DNA of 64,000 nucleotides from Rhodomicrobium sp. Az07 (GTDB taxonomy: Bacteria > Pseudomonadota > Alphaproteobacteria > Rhizobiales > Rhodomicrobiaceae): positions 51,802-115,801 of the forward strand of contig NZ_JAHFZG010000010.1 in the NCBI RefSeq assembly GCF_018619475.1, given 5' to 3'. The notes below the pieces were generated by a model. It saw nothing but the letters and a program-made list of their open reading frames with translations, had not been told where the DNA came from and ran no database searches. A program made the translations under genes and the position numbers. Shown here in pieces: positions 19,888 through 28,924 of the stretch. The stretch's first letter is position 1, and every line of letters begins with the position of its first letter.

Positions 19888-20641
19888 AGCGGCGGTTTCC
19901 GTCGCCGAAATGTCCGGCAGGGCGCTCTCCGATTTCGGAGTGATTGCGAACAGCGAGTCCGATCAGACCGTCGCCATGCAGAAGGCCGTCGACGCGCTCG
20001 CCGAGGCGGGGCAGCCGGTCCTCATCCCGGCGGGGCGCTATCGCATGTCCGGTCTCAAGCTTCCATCCAGGGCGACGCTCGTCGGCACGGGGCGGCTTAC
20101 CGTAATCGCCGCGCCGCCCGGCCGCCCGGCTTTCGAATGCGTCGGCAAGCAGGGTGTGAGCCTGCGCGGCCTGTCCTTCGTCAATCAGGGCCTTGTCGCG
20201 CGCGAATGCCGCGATCTGACCGTTGCCGATTGCGAGGTTCTTTCGAGCGACGGCGACGGCCTGTATTGCGGCGGCTCGGGCCTTCTCGTGACGGGAAACC
20301 GCGCGGCGTCCTGCGCAAAGGCGGGCATCTGGGTCGAGGGCGACGGTCTCGTCACCAACAACCTGATCAGCGGCAAAGGGCGCTTCGGCCTTCGCATCGG
20401 CAGCGCATGGCGGCTCGGCACCGTGACCGTGCTCGCGAACTCCATCGACGGCCCAGCGGTCGGCATCGGCGTTTCGAGCGCGGAGCAGGGCTACGCCATG
20501 ATCGCCATGAATATGATCTCCGGCGCGAAGGAAGGCGGCATCCGCGCGCTCGACGGCGACACGCTGATCGGCAAGGATCTCACGCGCGGCGGCTCGGAAG
20601 CGTTCCGCAACCTCGCCATCGCCGCGAATGTGTCGATGTAG
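19823..20641 (+). CDS. Tat-signal right-handed parallel repeat protein, short TIGR03808-like form
   Basis: A 272-aa exported protein. The start MDRRHFIGMGGAAALFGASAAEA is a twin-arginine-type signal (RRHFIG followed by a short hydrophobic core and an AEA-type cleavage site). The mature part has short beta-helix-like turns (for example VTGNRAASC, VTNNLISGKG, VLANSIDGP), resembling the alphaproteobacterial Tat repeat family TIGR03808 and pectate-lyase-like folds. Members I know of are longer (over 400 aa), so this copy appears to lack a middle section. ATG at 19823 sits inside the 3' end of pcp. Function is unknown. Confidence 0.65.
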   Translation: MDRRHFIGMGGAAALFGASAAEAAVSVAEMSGRALSDFGVIANSESDQTVAMQKAVDALAEAGQPVLIPAGRYRMSGLKLPSRATLVGTGRLTVIAAPPGRPAFECVGKQGVSLRGLSFVNQGLVARECRDLTVADCEVLSSDGDGLYCGGSGLLVTGNRAASCAKAGIWVEGDGLVTNNLISGKGRFGLRIGSAWRLGTVTVLANSIDGPAVGIGVSSAEQGYAMIAMNMISGAKEGGIRALDGDTLIGKDLTRGGSEAFRNLAIAANVSM

Positions 20642-20646
20642 GGCCA

Positions 20647-21591
20647 ATGACTGATAATAAACAAACTGATGTTCGAGACCAAAAAACGCTTGGGGAATAC
20701 CTGCAAAAGCGGGGTGAGTGGCTACACCTTTTGGAGGAAGATGAACACCATTCAGTAAGACGGCAGATAACGGACCTCATTACGAATGACATGTTGTATC
20801 GAATCCTCAATAAGGCGAGAGATTCAACACTAATTCTGGAAGCAACATGTGCTACTAATCCTATTATTCATATGTTTATAACAAGATCTTACGTTCAAGA
20901 TCAGATATTAGCCATTAGAAAATTAAACGAGAAAAATTCAGTGGATCACACTAAAGGCGTTGTATCGCTTCGTCGCTTGTTAACTGACATAAAGGCGAAT
21001 AGTAATTTAATAACACGAGAGAACTATGTCTCGGGAGATGGCCTGCCATACGACTACGAAACGCTTTCCAGAAAATTTAGACGTAACTATGTCCCAGGCG
21101 CTATCTACCCACAGCAACCGCATGACAAATCGGAAATGCTCCATTTCAAATTTGATAGAATTTCAGGAGTGAAGCCTGATGAAAGGAGCCGGAAGGATAC
21201 CATTAGCGACTCTATTTTCCAAAAACTTGATAGTTGGATGTCAGAAAGCGGCGCAAAGGAAATTGTAGAGGCCGGAAATAAATACCTCATACACGCAGCT
21301 GACGAAAAATCAAGGAAATATGTATCAATTTCACAATTCGGATTTACATTTGAACAGATAGAGAAGATACATCGAATGTTTGTAAGGGTCGAGCATTGTA
21401 TATCTTCGGAAATATTGAATAGCTCATTCCGAGGTAGTGTTGCTCCGATACTGGCATTCGGTTTCGCCGAAAATTTGGATCGACCTTATATTGCAGCAGA
21501 TGCTCTTCCGGCGCTCCACAAAGAATGGCGAGCCTGCGAGGCTGAACGGCAGACGTGGCTGGACGGCATAAACGAAGAACTCTTCAGTTGA
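20647..21591 (+). CDS. AT-rich orphan gene, possibly HEPN/AbiU2-like
   Basis: A 314-aa soluble protein without signal or membrane segments. Base use differs sharply from every neighbour: many AT-ending codons, runs of A and T, and GC near 40-45% by eye against about 65% around it, which argues for recent transfer. The N-terminal part is helical and includes ITDLITNDMLYRILN, QDQILAIRKLNE, VSLRRLLTDIKANSNLITR and ENYVSGDGLPYDYE. That pattern reminds me of the AbiU2-type HEPN-like proteins described in phage-abortive systems, but I cannot confirm this without a profile search. ATG at 20647 lies 5 nt after the preceding stop. A longer frame from 20137 runs antisense-like through that gene and is not used. 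Confidence 0.72.
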   Translation: MTDNKQTDVRDQKTLGEYLQKRGEWLHLLEEDEHHSVRRQITDLITNDMLYRILNKARDSTLILEATCATNPIIHMFITRSYVQDQILAIRKLNEKNSVDHTKGVVSLRRLLTDIKANSNLITRENYVSGDGLPYDYETLSRKFRRNYVPGAIYPQQPHDKSEMLHFKFDRISGVKPDERSRKDTISDSIFQKLDSWMSESGAKEIVEAGNKYLIHAADEKSRKYVSISQFGFTFEQIEKIHRMFVRVEHCISSEILNSSFRGSVAPILAFGFAENLDRPYIAADALPALHKEWRACEAERQTWLDGINEELFS

Positions 21592-21626
21592 GATGCATGC
21601 GAACCCCGAACTGTTAGGATACCCCA

Positions 21627-23750
21627 TCAAAGCGGCGCGCGGCGCGCGCGAACCGGAGCCAAGGGCGGTGGCGCGGTCGGTGTCGACGCGGCTTCGGACA
21701 CCTCGCGGCGGCGGAAGGGATTCCGCGTCGGCACGTTCGAAAGGCCAATGGCGTCGGCGGTGTGCTGGATAAACTCGGGCGGCAGCCCCGTTCCCGGCAA
21801 CGGCTTCGCCATCAACCCTTCATGCGCCTTCAGCATGACCCGCTTCCAGATTTCGGCCGGAAGCGAGCCGCCCGTGACGCCGCGCATGGGGCTTGCGTTA
21901 TCGTTGCCCATCCACACGCCGCCGACCCATTGCGCCGTGAAGCCGACGAACCATGCATCCTTGTATTTCTGCGATGTCCCGGTCTTGCCCGCCGCCGGGT
22001 AGAGGTCGAGCGAGGCCGCCATCGCCGTGCCGCCCGCGACAACGGAATTCATCATGTCGTTCATGGCGGAGATGGCGCGCGGCGACACGATGCGCGGCGG
22101 CGGCGCCTTGGAGCGCTCGAACAGCACACGGCCCTGATCGTCGCGGATGCGCTCCACGATCTCCGGCACGACGGAGAAACCGCCATTGGCAAACACCGCA
22201 AAACCGGAAGTCATTTCGAGCAGCGTGGTTTCCGATGTGCCGAGCGCCATGGTCAGCCCCACGTTTTTGGCGGACAGAACGCCGAGGCGGTTCGCGACCT
22301 CCACCACGCGGTCGGTGCCGACAGCCTTCGCCAGGCGCACGGCGGCCATGTTGCTCGAATGCGTGAGCGCCTGACGCAGCGTGATCTCACCGCGATAGGT
22401 GTCGCCGAAATTCGAGGGCTTCCAGCCGTCGACATTGATGGGGCTGTCCTCGATCTTCGTGTCCGGCGTCCATCCCGCCTCGACGGCAGCAAGATAGATG
22501 AACGGCTTGAACGCGGAGCCGGGCTGCCGCATCGCTCGCACGGCGCGGTTGAACTGGCTTGCCGCGTGGTTGCGCCCGCCGATCATGGCGCGGATCGCGC
22601 CGTCCGGCGTCATCAACAGCACGCCGGCCTCGGTTGCGCGCGCGGTTCGGCCCTTGTTGCGGATGATGTCCTCGACAGCGGTCCGCGCCGCGAGCTGGAG
22701 GCCTATGTCGATGGTCGTCTCCACCACGAGGTTGCGATCCGTCTCGCCGGTCAGCATGGGTGCCACTTCCGTCACCCAGTCCGCGACAAAGCCGAAGCCC
22801 GGCTTCGACGGCGGCACCTTCAGTTCCGCCGGATGCGCCAGCGCCTCGGCATACTGGTTGATGTCGATCTGATCCGTCTCGGCGAGGATCCGCAGGATTT
22901 CCTTCGCGCGGTCGCGGGCGCGGTCGATGTTCGACGTCGGCGAATAATAGGAGGGCGCCTTGATCAACCCCGCGAGCAGCGCCGCTTCGCTGAACGTGAC
23001 GTCTCGCGGCTCCTTGCCGAAATACGAATGCGCGGCCGCGCCGATGCCGAAATTGCCGCCTCCGAAATAGACGCGGTTCAGATAGAATTCGAGGATCTGC
23101 TGTTTGGAGAAGCGGCTTTCGAGCCAGATTGCGAGGATGAATTCCTCGGCCTTGCGCGTCCATGTACGCTTCGGCTGAAGGAACAGGTTCTTCACGAGTT
23201 GCTGCGTGATGGTGGAGCCGCCCTGTACCACTTCGCCGGAATTCCAGTTCTTGCTCGCCGCGCGTGCCAGCCCGATGGGGTCGAGCCCGAAATGATAGAA
23301 GAAGCGCCGGTCTTCGGTCGCGAGCACGGCCTTGACAATGCTTGGCGGGATCTCGGCATAGGGCACGTAATTGCGCCGCATGCCGCGCTCGGCGATGAAC
23401 TCGCCGCCGCGCGCCAGGATGGTGAGGTTTGGCGGCAGGCGAAGCACCATGGCCTTGCGCGGATCGGGAAGCACCGTGGCGTAGTAGGTGACAATAGCCG
23501 CGAGCGTGATCGCGCCCCATCCAACGGCGACGATCAACCAAGGGATAAGCTGAAGAAGCGGGCGGTGAGCGCTGCGGCGCGGTTCGGCCAGCGGCGATTT
23601 CGTGACGAGCCAGAGAAAGGAAGCGCCAACGATTTTCCAGATCGCGGAGAGGACGGCGCGAAAGCCCTTCGCGAAGACACGCGCCAGAAAGCCCGCCGCC
23701 CCGAAAGCAGCAGCACGCTCTTCGCCCTGGCCTACACGCCACTCGGCCAC
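21627..23750 (-). CDS. Class A penicillin-binding protein (PBP1A type)
   Basis: Bifunctional peptidoglycan glycosyltransferase/transpeptidase of 707 aa. A cytoplasmic basic N-terminus precedes one membrane helix (about 69-92). The glycosyltransferase domain has EDRRFF (Glu146) and GGSTITQQ; the transpeptidase domain has SAFK (Ser412, Lys415), SSN (465-467) and KTG (589-591), so both activities should be intact. The C-terminus is Pro/Ala/Arg-rich. It polymerises and cross-links the wall on the periplasmic face. It is convergent with the AT-rich orphan, with only 35 nt between the stops. Confidence 0.93.
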   Translation of the reverse strand: MAEWRVGQGEERAAAFGAAGFLARVFAKGFRAVLSAIWKIVGASFLWLVTKSPLAEPRRSAHRPLLQLIPWLIVAVGWGAITLAAIVTYYATVLPDPRKAMVLRLPPNLTILARGGEFIAERGMRRNYVPYAEIPPSIVKAVLATEDRRFFYHFGLDPIGLARAASKNWNSGEVVQGGSTITQQLVKNLFLQPKRTWTRKAEEFILAIWLESRFSKQQILEFYLNRVYFGGGNFGIGAAAHSYFGKEPRDVTFSEAALLAGLIKAPSYYSPTSNIDRARDRAKEILRILAETDQIDINQYAEALAHPAELKVPPSKPGFGFVADWVTEVAPMLTGETDRNLVVETTIDIGLQLAARTAVEDIIRNKGRTARATEAGVLLMTPDGAIRAMIGGRNHAASQFNRAVRAMRQPGSAFKPFIYLAAVEAGWTPDTKIEDSPINVDGWKPSNFGDTYRGEITLRQALTHSSNMAAVRLAKAVGTDRVVEVANRLGVLSAKNVGLTMALGTSETTLLEMTSGFAVFANGGFSVVPEIVERIRDDQGRVLFERSKAPPPRIVSPRAISAMNDMMNSVVAGGTAMAASLDLYPAAGKTGTSQKYKDAWFVGFTAQWVGGVWMGNDNASPMRGVTGGSLPAEIWKRVMLKAHEGLMAKPLPGTGLPPEFIQHTADAIGLSNVPTRNPFRRREVSEAASTPTAPPPLAPVRARRAPL

Positions 23751-24004
23751 GCAACGCCCTCACAACACGCACATAACGCGCGCCGGAGAACCGACGCGAC
23801 CACCCACGCTGCCCACGCGGATAGTTTTATGAAAGTTAAGCGCGTGTGATTAAAGGCGCGTTAAGGGGCTGCGGGCGGTGCGTGCATGCGGGTTGGCTCG
23901 GGCGGCCCGATCACTCGACAAGCCGGGACGGCGCGCAGCGGCCTGAAGATGTGTTGCAGGCCGTAAAAGACTGCCGCGACGCGCCGAACAGAAGCGCTCC
24001 CGGC

Positions 24005-25390
24005 TTACGCCGTCAGCGTGCCGTCCGCGCCCTCGATGAGGATGCCGTCATTGCCGAAGGTCGAGACGCCATTCGCGCGCGGCTGCGCGGGACGCCCGAC
24101 GCTCGTATAGGCGAAGCCCGCATCCCGCGCGAGGTCGGCGCGGTAGATGTTGCGAAGATCAACCAGCACGTCGCCGCTCATCTTTTCCCTGAGCGCGGCC
24201 AAGCTGACGGCGCGAAACTCGTTCCACTCGGTGAGGACCACGGCGGCGTCGGCGCCTTCGGCCGCTTCGAGCACGCTCTTGCACCAGACGAGGCCCGGCA
24301 GCAGCGGCTCCGCCTGATGGCGCCCCTGCGGATCGTAGACGCGCACCGTCGCGCCGCGCTCCTGAAGCATCGGCACGATCACGAGGCTCGGCGCATCGCG
24401 CATGTCGTCGGTGTTCTGCTTGAAGGTGACGCCGAGCACGGCCACCGTCTTGCCTGCGACATCGCCTCCCATCGCGCGCACGACGCGGTGCGCCATGGCG
24501 ATCTTGCGCTCGTTGTTGACCTTCTCGACCTGCTCGACCAGCGTCAGCGGCGACCGCGCCTCGCGCGCGGTGCGGGCCAGCGCGGACACGTCCTTCGGGA
24601 AGCACGAGCCGCCATAGCCCGGCCCCGGATGCAGGAACTTGTCGCCGATGCGGCGGTCGGAGCCGATGGCGCTCGCAACCTGCTGCACGTTCGCGCCGAC
24701 CTCTTCGCACAAATCGGAGATTTCGTTGATGAAGCTGATCTTCATGGCGAGGAACGCATTGGCGGCATATTTCGCCAGCTCGGCGCTTTCGCGGCTGACG
24801 AACATCACGGGCGCGCTTCGCAGGCGCAGCGGCTCGTAAAGGCGCTCCAGAACTTCGCGCGCGCGGTTGTCGTCCACGCCGACCAGCACCCGGTCGGGAT
24901 GCATGAAGTCCTGAATCGCCGAGCCTTCGCGCAGGAATTCCGGGTTCGAGCAAACGGCGAAATCGGCATCCGGGCGAAGGCGGCGCATGCGGCGCTCGAT
25001 TTCCCGGCTCGTGCCCACGGGCACGGTCGATTTCGTGGTGATGACCGTGAAGCCTGTCAGGTGCGGTGCGATTTCCTCGACCGCGTGATACACATAGGAG
25101 AGATCTGCGTAGCCGTCGCCGCGCCGCATCGGCGTGCCGACAGCGAGGAAGATGAGATCGGCCTCGCGCGCCACCTCGGCCAGCGCGGAGGTGAACCGCA
25201 GGCGGCCGGAGCGCATGTTCTTCTCGACGAGCACATCGAGCCCCGGCTCGTAGATCGGGATTTCGCCGCCGTTGAGCTTGTCGAGCTTCGACGCGTCCTT
25301 CTCGACGCAGGTCACGTCCCATCCGAATTCTGAAAAACAGGCGGCGGAGACAAGGCCGACATATCCGGCACCGATCATGCAAATGTTCAC
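24005..25390 (-). CDS. ugd: UDP-glucose 6-dehydrogenase
   Basis: NAD-dependent enzyme of 461 aa oxidising UDP-glucose to UDP-glucuronate for polysaccharide synthesis. The Rossmann motif is in ICMIGAGYVGLVSA at the N-terminus; the catalytic Cys is in GPGYGGSCFPKD; the C-terminal domain has GVTFKQNTDDMRDAPSL. A GTG at 25390 is chosen because it places the Rossmann motif four residues in, as in the family; the open frame begins at 25486 with unconserved sequence. No polysaccharide cluster is adjacent, though otsA lies upstream. Confidence 0.93.
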   Translation of the reverse strand: MNICMIGAGYVGLVSAACFSEFGWDVTCVEKDASKLDKLNGGEIPIYEPGLDVLVEKNMRSGRLRFTSALAEVAREADLIFLAVGTPMRRGDGYADLSYVYHAVEEIAPHLTGFTVITTKSTVPVGTSREIERRMRRLRPDADFAVCSNPEFLREGSAIQDFMHPDRVLVGVDDNRAREVLERLYEPLRLRSAPVMFVSRESAELAKYAANAFLAMKISFINEISDLCEEVGANVQQVASAIGSDRRIGDKFLHPGPGYGGSCFPKDVSALARTAREARSPLTLVEQVEKVNNERKIAMAHRVVRAMGGDVAGKTVAVLGVTFKQNTDDMRDAPSLVIVPMLQERGATVRVYDPQGRHQAEPLLPGLVWCKSVLEAAEGADAAVVLTEWNEFRAVSLAALREKMSGDVLVDLRNIYRADLARDAGFAYTSVGRPAQPRANGVSTFGNDGILIEGADGTLTA

Positions 25391-25618
25391 GGCGAGGCTC
25401 TCTCTATGTGCGGTATCCGCACGCTGTTGCGGTTTGTGAAACCTGACACTTGGCAGTATTCCACTTCTGTGTAGTAATTTTCGCACCTTTTAGACGCTAG
25501 CCGCGGTCTCCGCAATCGCCAGCACGTCACAACCTCCCCGTTTGCCGGTCTATCCACCGGTTGTAACGAAGGCAGACCTCGCCGGCGAAATCATCCGCCG
25601 GGAGCGGGGCGCGTGCAT

Positions 25619-28009
25619 CTAACCTATGAGTTCGAGGAGCCTGCGCTTTTTCCGAATTCGACTTGCATCGAGCAGCATCATCCCGGCCCAGCGGTATACA
25701 TTGCGCGACCGGACGAGATCCCGCATCAGCCGCATACGCTCGCGCTGCTCCGCACCCGGCATGGTGAGCGCCTTTTCGATGGCACGCCCCATCCCGCTCG
25801 CATCGTAAGGATTGACGATGATGGCCTCCGACAATTCGCGCGAGGCGCCCGCGAAATTCGACAGGATCAAGACGCCCTGCTCATCGTCGCGCGCCGCGAT
25901 GAATTCCTTTGCCACGAGGTTCATGCCGTCGTGCAGGCTTGAGACGATGCAAACATCGGCCGCTCTCAAAAGCTCGTAAACCTCATCCTGCTCGTGATGC
26001 CGTATGACGAGTTCGATCGGTTTATAGGTTCCGGTTCCGTGACGCTTGTTGATGGCGGCGGCGAGCTGGATGGCCTCGTCCTGCAAGCCCTTGTAAGCCT
26101 CAAGCTTGCTTCGCGTCGGGGCCGCGGCTTGCACAAACACAAACTTTCCCCGCCATTCGGGATGGCTGGCGAGAAAGCAGTCGACAGCCTGCATCCTGTC
26201 GAGAACGCCCTTGGTGTAGTCGAAGCGTTCGATGCCGATCGCAACTTTCGTATCCGGCCCCCATCCGAAACGCTCCCGAACGGCGGCCCGGCAACGGCTG
26301 ACCGATTGTTGTTTCAGGAGTGCCGCCGGTGGCCACTCGATCGAGATGGGGTAAGGCTTGACGAAGGTCTCGTGCCCTCCAAGCGTCACCGAGCCGTTCT
26401 CCCGGTCGATGCGGCTTTCAACGAAACGGTCCACCGTCTCGATGAAGTTGTTGCAATGGAACTGCGTGTGGAAGCCCAGGACAGTGCTCCCGAGCAGGCC
26501 CTCGATGATCTCTTCCTTCCAGGGACAGATGCTGAAGGTTTCTGCGTTCGGCCATGGGATATGCCAGAATGTCGTGATCGTCGCGTGCGGCAAACGCTCA
26601 CGAAGGAAGCGCGGCAACAACGCGAAATGATAATCCTGAACAAGGACGATCGGCGAGTCGCCCCGAGCTTCCTGCGCAACCGCGTCGGCGAACCGCTCGT
26701 TGACATCGCGATAGGTTTCCCAATCGCTTTCGCGAAAATTGGGACGGGTAAAAGCGATGTGGCACAAGGGCCAGAGCCCCTCATTGGCGAAGCCGTAGTA
26801 ATATCCGTCCTGCTCTTCGTCAGAGAGCCAGACGCGGCGCAAGGTGTAGGTTGGGTCATCGGGCGGAACGCGGAGCCTGTCGTCGGCGTCGACCGTCTCC
26901 CGGTCGGCGGAGCCGCTGCCATGAGCGATCCATGTTCCTCCGCAGGCGCGCGTCACCGGCTCCAACGCGGAAACGAGACCGCTCGCCGGGATCTGCAATT
27001 CAATGCCCGCCTCCGTGCGATTGTGAATATAAGGCTCCCTGTTCGACACAACCATCACTTCGACGTTCGGCAGTTCGATCGAAACGACCTCCTTCAGTTT
27101 CTCGGCGCTCCAGGTCGTATGCTCCCCATCGATCGCGGCCCGACTTTCGTCGATTTGCCGCAATACATCGCGCAGTTCCTCTGCGAGCGGGCCGTGACGC
27201 ACGTTTTCGTATTCGAGCGGCGTACCCCGTCCAAGGGCAGCGATCGATTCTCGAAGCCCCGATATCCAGCCGCGAAGCGTAAGAATCGCGGTCGTAACGG
27301 TAAGCAAGATGCTTGCGAGAACGATGGCAGCCACGATGGCCGTCATGTAAATGCGAGCCTTCAGCCCTCGCTTCTCGGCAAAACTCAAATCATTGAGAAC
27401 GACGAAATGCCCTCTGTTCTGCCGCAAAGGGAATGAGCCGACGAGGAGCGGATGGCCACCGACGAGGAATGTGGAGAAGCTTTTCGTCTCGGAACGCGCA
27501 ACCTTCTCGCAGGCGAGGGTGACCGGCATCAATTTCGAAGGAAAAAGGGGCGGCCCCTTCTCTCCGCAGATACCGACGGCAAGGATACGTTCGTCGAGCG
27601 CCACCCTCTCCATCACATGCGCGAGGGTTTCTGCGTCTTCCGCAGCGAGGAGCCCTGACAATCTGTCCTGGATCGAGTTGAAAACCAGCGTCGACCTGAG
27701 TTCGACGTCGCGTCGGGACCAATCCTCGACAAGCGAGGTCGCGACCGGAGCGATTGAGACCGCGAGAAGCGTTGCTATGGCGAGGCCGGCCACGCCATAT
27801 TTTAGCGCAAGCCGCGTAGCATAAGGTCTTCCTGGAGATTTTTGGGTCGCGTTGCGCCGGGATTCTGAGGACAAGAGATCGTAGCCAATCTTTCGGTTCG
27901 AAGGTCCGGGTGGGTGGATCGCTTGTTGCGCGCGATGTGGCTTATTTCGTGGCGAATGCCTTTTTTTTGACAACACGCAAGCCAGCGCCAGCAAGAAATC
28001 TGTGGGCAT
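25619..28009 (-). CDS. otsA: Trehalose-6-phosphate synthase fused to an N-terminal membrane module
   Basis: A 796-aa protein. The C-terminal part from about residue 318 is a GT20 trehalose-6-phosphate synthase: [42 protein letters not shown] and [10 protein letters not shown] are all recognisable, so transfer of glucose from a nucleotide sugar to glucose-6-phosphate is expected. The first 300 residues are unlike plain OtsA: a basic N-terminus, helix 1 (about 71-94), about 125 extracytoplasmic residues, helix 2 (220-244), then a helical linker resembling a HAMP region. This is receptor-like architecture. ATG at 28009 is assumed; a later start nearer helix 1 is possible. No otsB is nearby. Trehalose is a common osmoprotectant. 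Confidence 0.88.
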   Translation of the reverse strand: MPTDFLLALACVLSKKRHSPRNKPHRAQQAIHPPGPSNRKIGYDLLSSESRRNATQKSPGRPYATRLALKYGVAGLAIATLLAVSIAPVATSLVEDWSRRDVELRSTLVFNSIQDRLSGLLAAEDAETLAHVMERVALDERILAVGICGEKGPPLFPSKLMPVTLACEKVARSETKSFSTFLVGGHPLLVGSFPLRQNRGHFVVLNDLSFAEKRGLKARIYMTAIVAAIVLASILLTVTTAILTLRGWISGLRESIAALGRGTPLEYENVRHGPLAEELRDVLRQIDESRAAIDGEHTTWSAEKLKEVVSIELPNVEVMVVSNREPYIHNRTEAGIELQIPASGLVSALEPVTRACGGTWIAHGSGSADRETVDADDRLRVPPDDPTYTLRRVWLSDEEQDGYYYGFANEGLWPLCHIAFTRPNFRESDWETYRDVNERFADAVAQEARGDSPIVLVQDYHFALLPRFLRERLPHATITTFWHIPWPNAETFSICPWKEEIIEGLLGSTVLGFHTQFHCNNFIETVDRFVESRIDRENGSVTLGGHETFVKPYPISIEWPPAALLKQQSVSRCRAAVRERFGWGPDTKVAIGIERFDYTKGVLDRMQAVDCFLASHPEWRGKFVFVQAAAPTRSKLEAYKGLQDEAIQLAAAINKRHGTGTYKPIELVIRHHEQDEVYELLRAADVCIVSSLHDGMNLVAKEFIAARDDEQGVLILSNFAGASRELSEAIIVNPYDASGMGRAIEKALTMPGAEQRERMRLMRDLVRSRNVYRWAGMMLLDASRIRKKRRLLELIG

Positions 28010-28133
28010 GCGGTTTTCCGATGCTTCTGCCCACGTGAAGCCTGGTCTTTATCGACGATGACCCGGGACGCTTCGCCGCTTGCCTCGATCCCACGCTTCG
28101 GGATTTATAGGCAAAAACGCGGAGGGCCGTCAG

Positions 28134-28799
28134 GTGCATAACGAAATCGTTCTCGTCATCGGTAACAAGGCGTGGTCGTCCTGGAGCCTGCGCCCGTGGC
28201 TCGCTGCGAAGGTCGCCGGGATTGCATTCCGCGAGGAGCATGTTCAGCTTCGTCAGCCCGACAGCGCCGCGCAGATCGCGCTGCATTCGCCGTCGGCGCG
28301 CGTGCCCGTGCTGAAACGCGGCGCGCTGACCGTGTGGGACAGCCTCGCCATCTGCGAATATCTCGCGGAAATCTCCACGCACGTGAAGCTCTGGCCGGAC
28401 GATCCGGCGGCGCGCGCGGTTGCCCGCTCGGTCGCGGCCGAGATGCATTCGAGCTTCCACGCGCTCAGGAAAGAGCTTTCGATGGACTTTCACGCTCGCG
28501 TCGATGGCATCGAGCCGTCTGATGCGGCGAAGGCCGATATCGCGCGCATCGTCGCCGTGTGGCGGGATACGCGCAAGGCTTACGGTGCGGATGGGCCGTT
28601 CCTGTTCGGCGCCTTCTCGGTCGCGGATGCGATGTATGCGCCGGTCGCGTCGCGGTTTCGCACCTACGGCGTCGACCTCGCGGCCTTCGGCGACGACGGC
28701 ACGGCCGCAGCTTATGCGCGCGACGTGCTAAACCTGCCTCAGATGCACGACTGGGGCCAGGGCGCTGCGCGCGAGGGGATCGCGGCCGGGGAAGCCTAG
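28134..28799 (+). CDS. Glutathione S-transferase family protein
   Basis: A 221-aa protein with a thioredoxin-like N-terminal domain (IVLVIGNKAWSSWSLRPWLAA; the SSWS position is the usual catalytic Ser/Cys site, as in zeta/omega-like GSTs) and an SARVPVLKRGALTVWDSLAICEYLAE glutathione-binding stretch, followed by an all-helical C-terminal domain. GTG at 28134 has a GGAGGG Shine-Dalgarno 7 nt upstream. Substrate is unknown. It is convergent with serB, and two large palindromes separate them. Confidence 0.88.
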   Translation: MHNEIVLVIGNKAWSSWSLRPWLAAKVAGIAFREEHVQLRQPDSAAQIALHSPSARVPVLKRGALTVWDSLAICEYLAEISTHVKLWPDDPAARAVARSVAAEMHSSFHALRKELSMDFHARVDGIEPSDAAKADIARIVAVWRDTRKAYGADGPFLFGAFSVADAMYAPVASRFRTYGVDLAAFGDDGTAAAYARDVLNLPQMHDWGQGAAREGIAAGEA

Positions 28800-28847
28800 A
28801 TCAGCCTGCGTTTAATCGGACTCCGATTTAACGCAGAAAAGCTGATC
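28799..28847. repeat. Nested palindrome downstream of the GST gene
   Basis: An outer 7-bp arm (28799-28805/28841-28847) encloses a 13-bp arm (28807-28819/28823-28835, one mismatch) with a 3-nt loop. It overlaps the end of the GST stop codon. The layout resembles the multi-copy intergenic palindromes of alphaproteobacterial genomes, but no second copy is seen here. Confidence 0.6.
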
Positions 28848-28860
28848 GACAACGAAGCCT

Positions 28861-28899
28861 AAAGTGTCGTGCCGCGTCTGATTTGCGGCATGACACTTT
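28861..28899. terminator. Bidirectional terminator between GST gene and serB
   Basis: Fifteen-base stem 28861-28875/28885-28899 with one G-U wobble and a 9-nt loop. The arm begins with AAA and ends with TTT, so either strand yields a hairpin running into U residues. It lies between convergent stops. Confidence 0.7.
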
Positions 28900-28924
28900 T
28901 GAAGGCGGCGACACCGCCGACGCC

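Noticed and set aside
20137..20646. N-terminal extension of the AT-rich orphan gene
   Set aside because: This part is an out-of-frame reading of the preceding Tat-exported protein; the base-composition change begins at the ATG at 20647.
21762..23849. 695-aa plus-strand frame over the PBP gene
   Set aside because: Antisense to a PBP with all catalytic motifs intact; no motif of its own.
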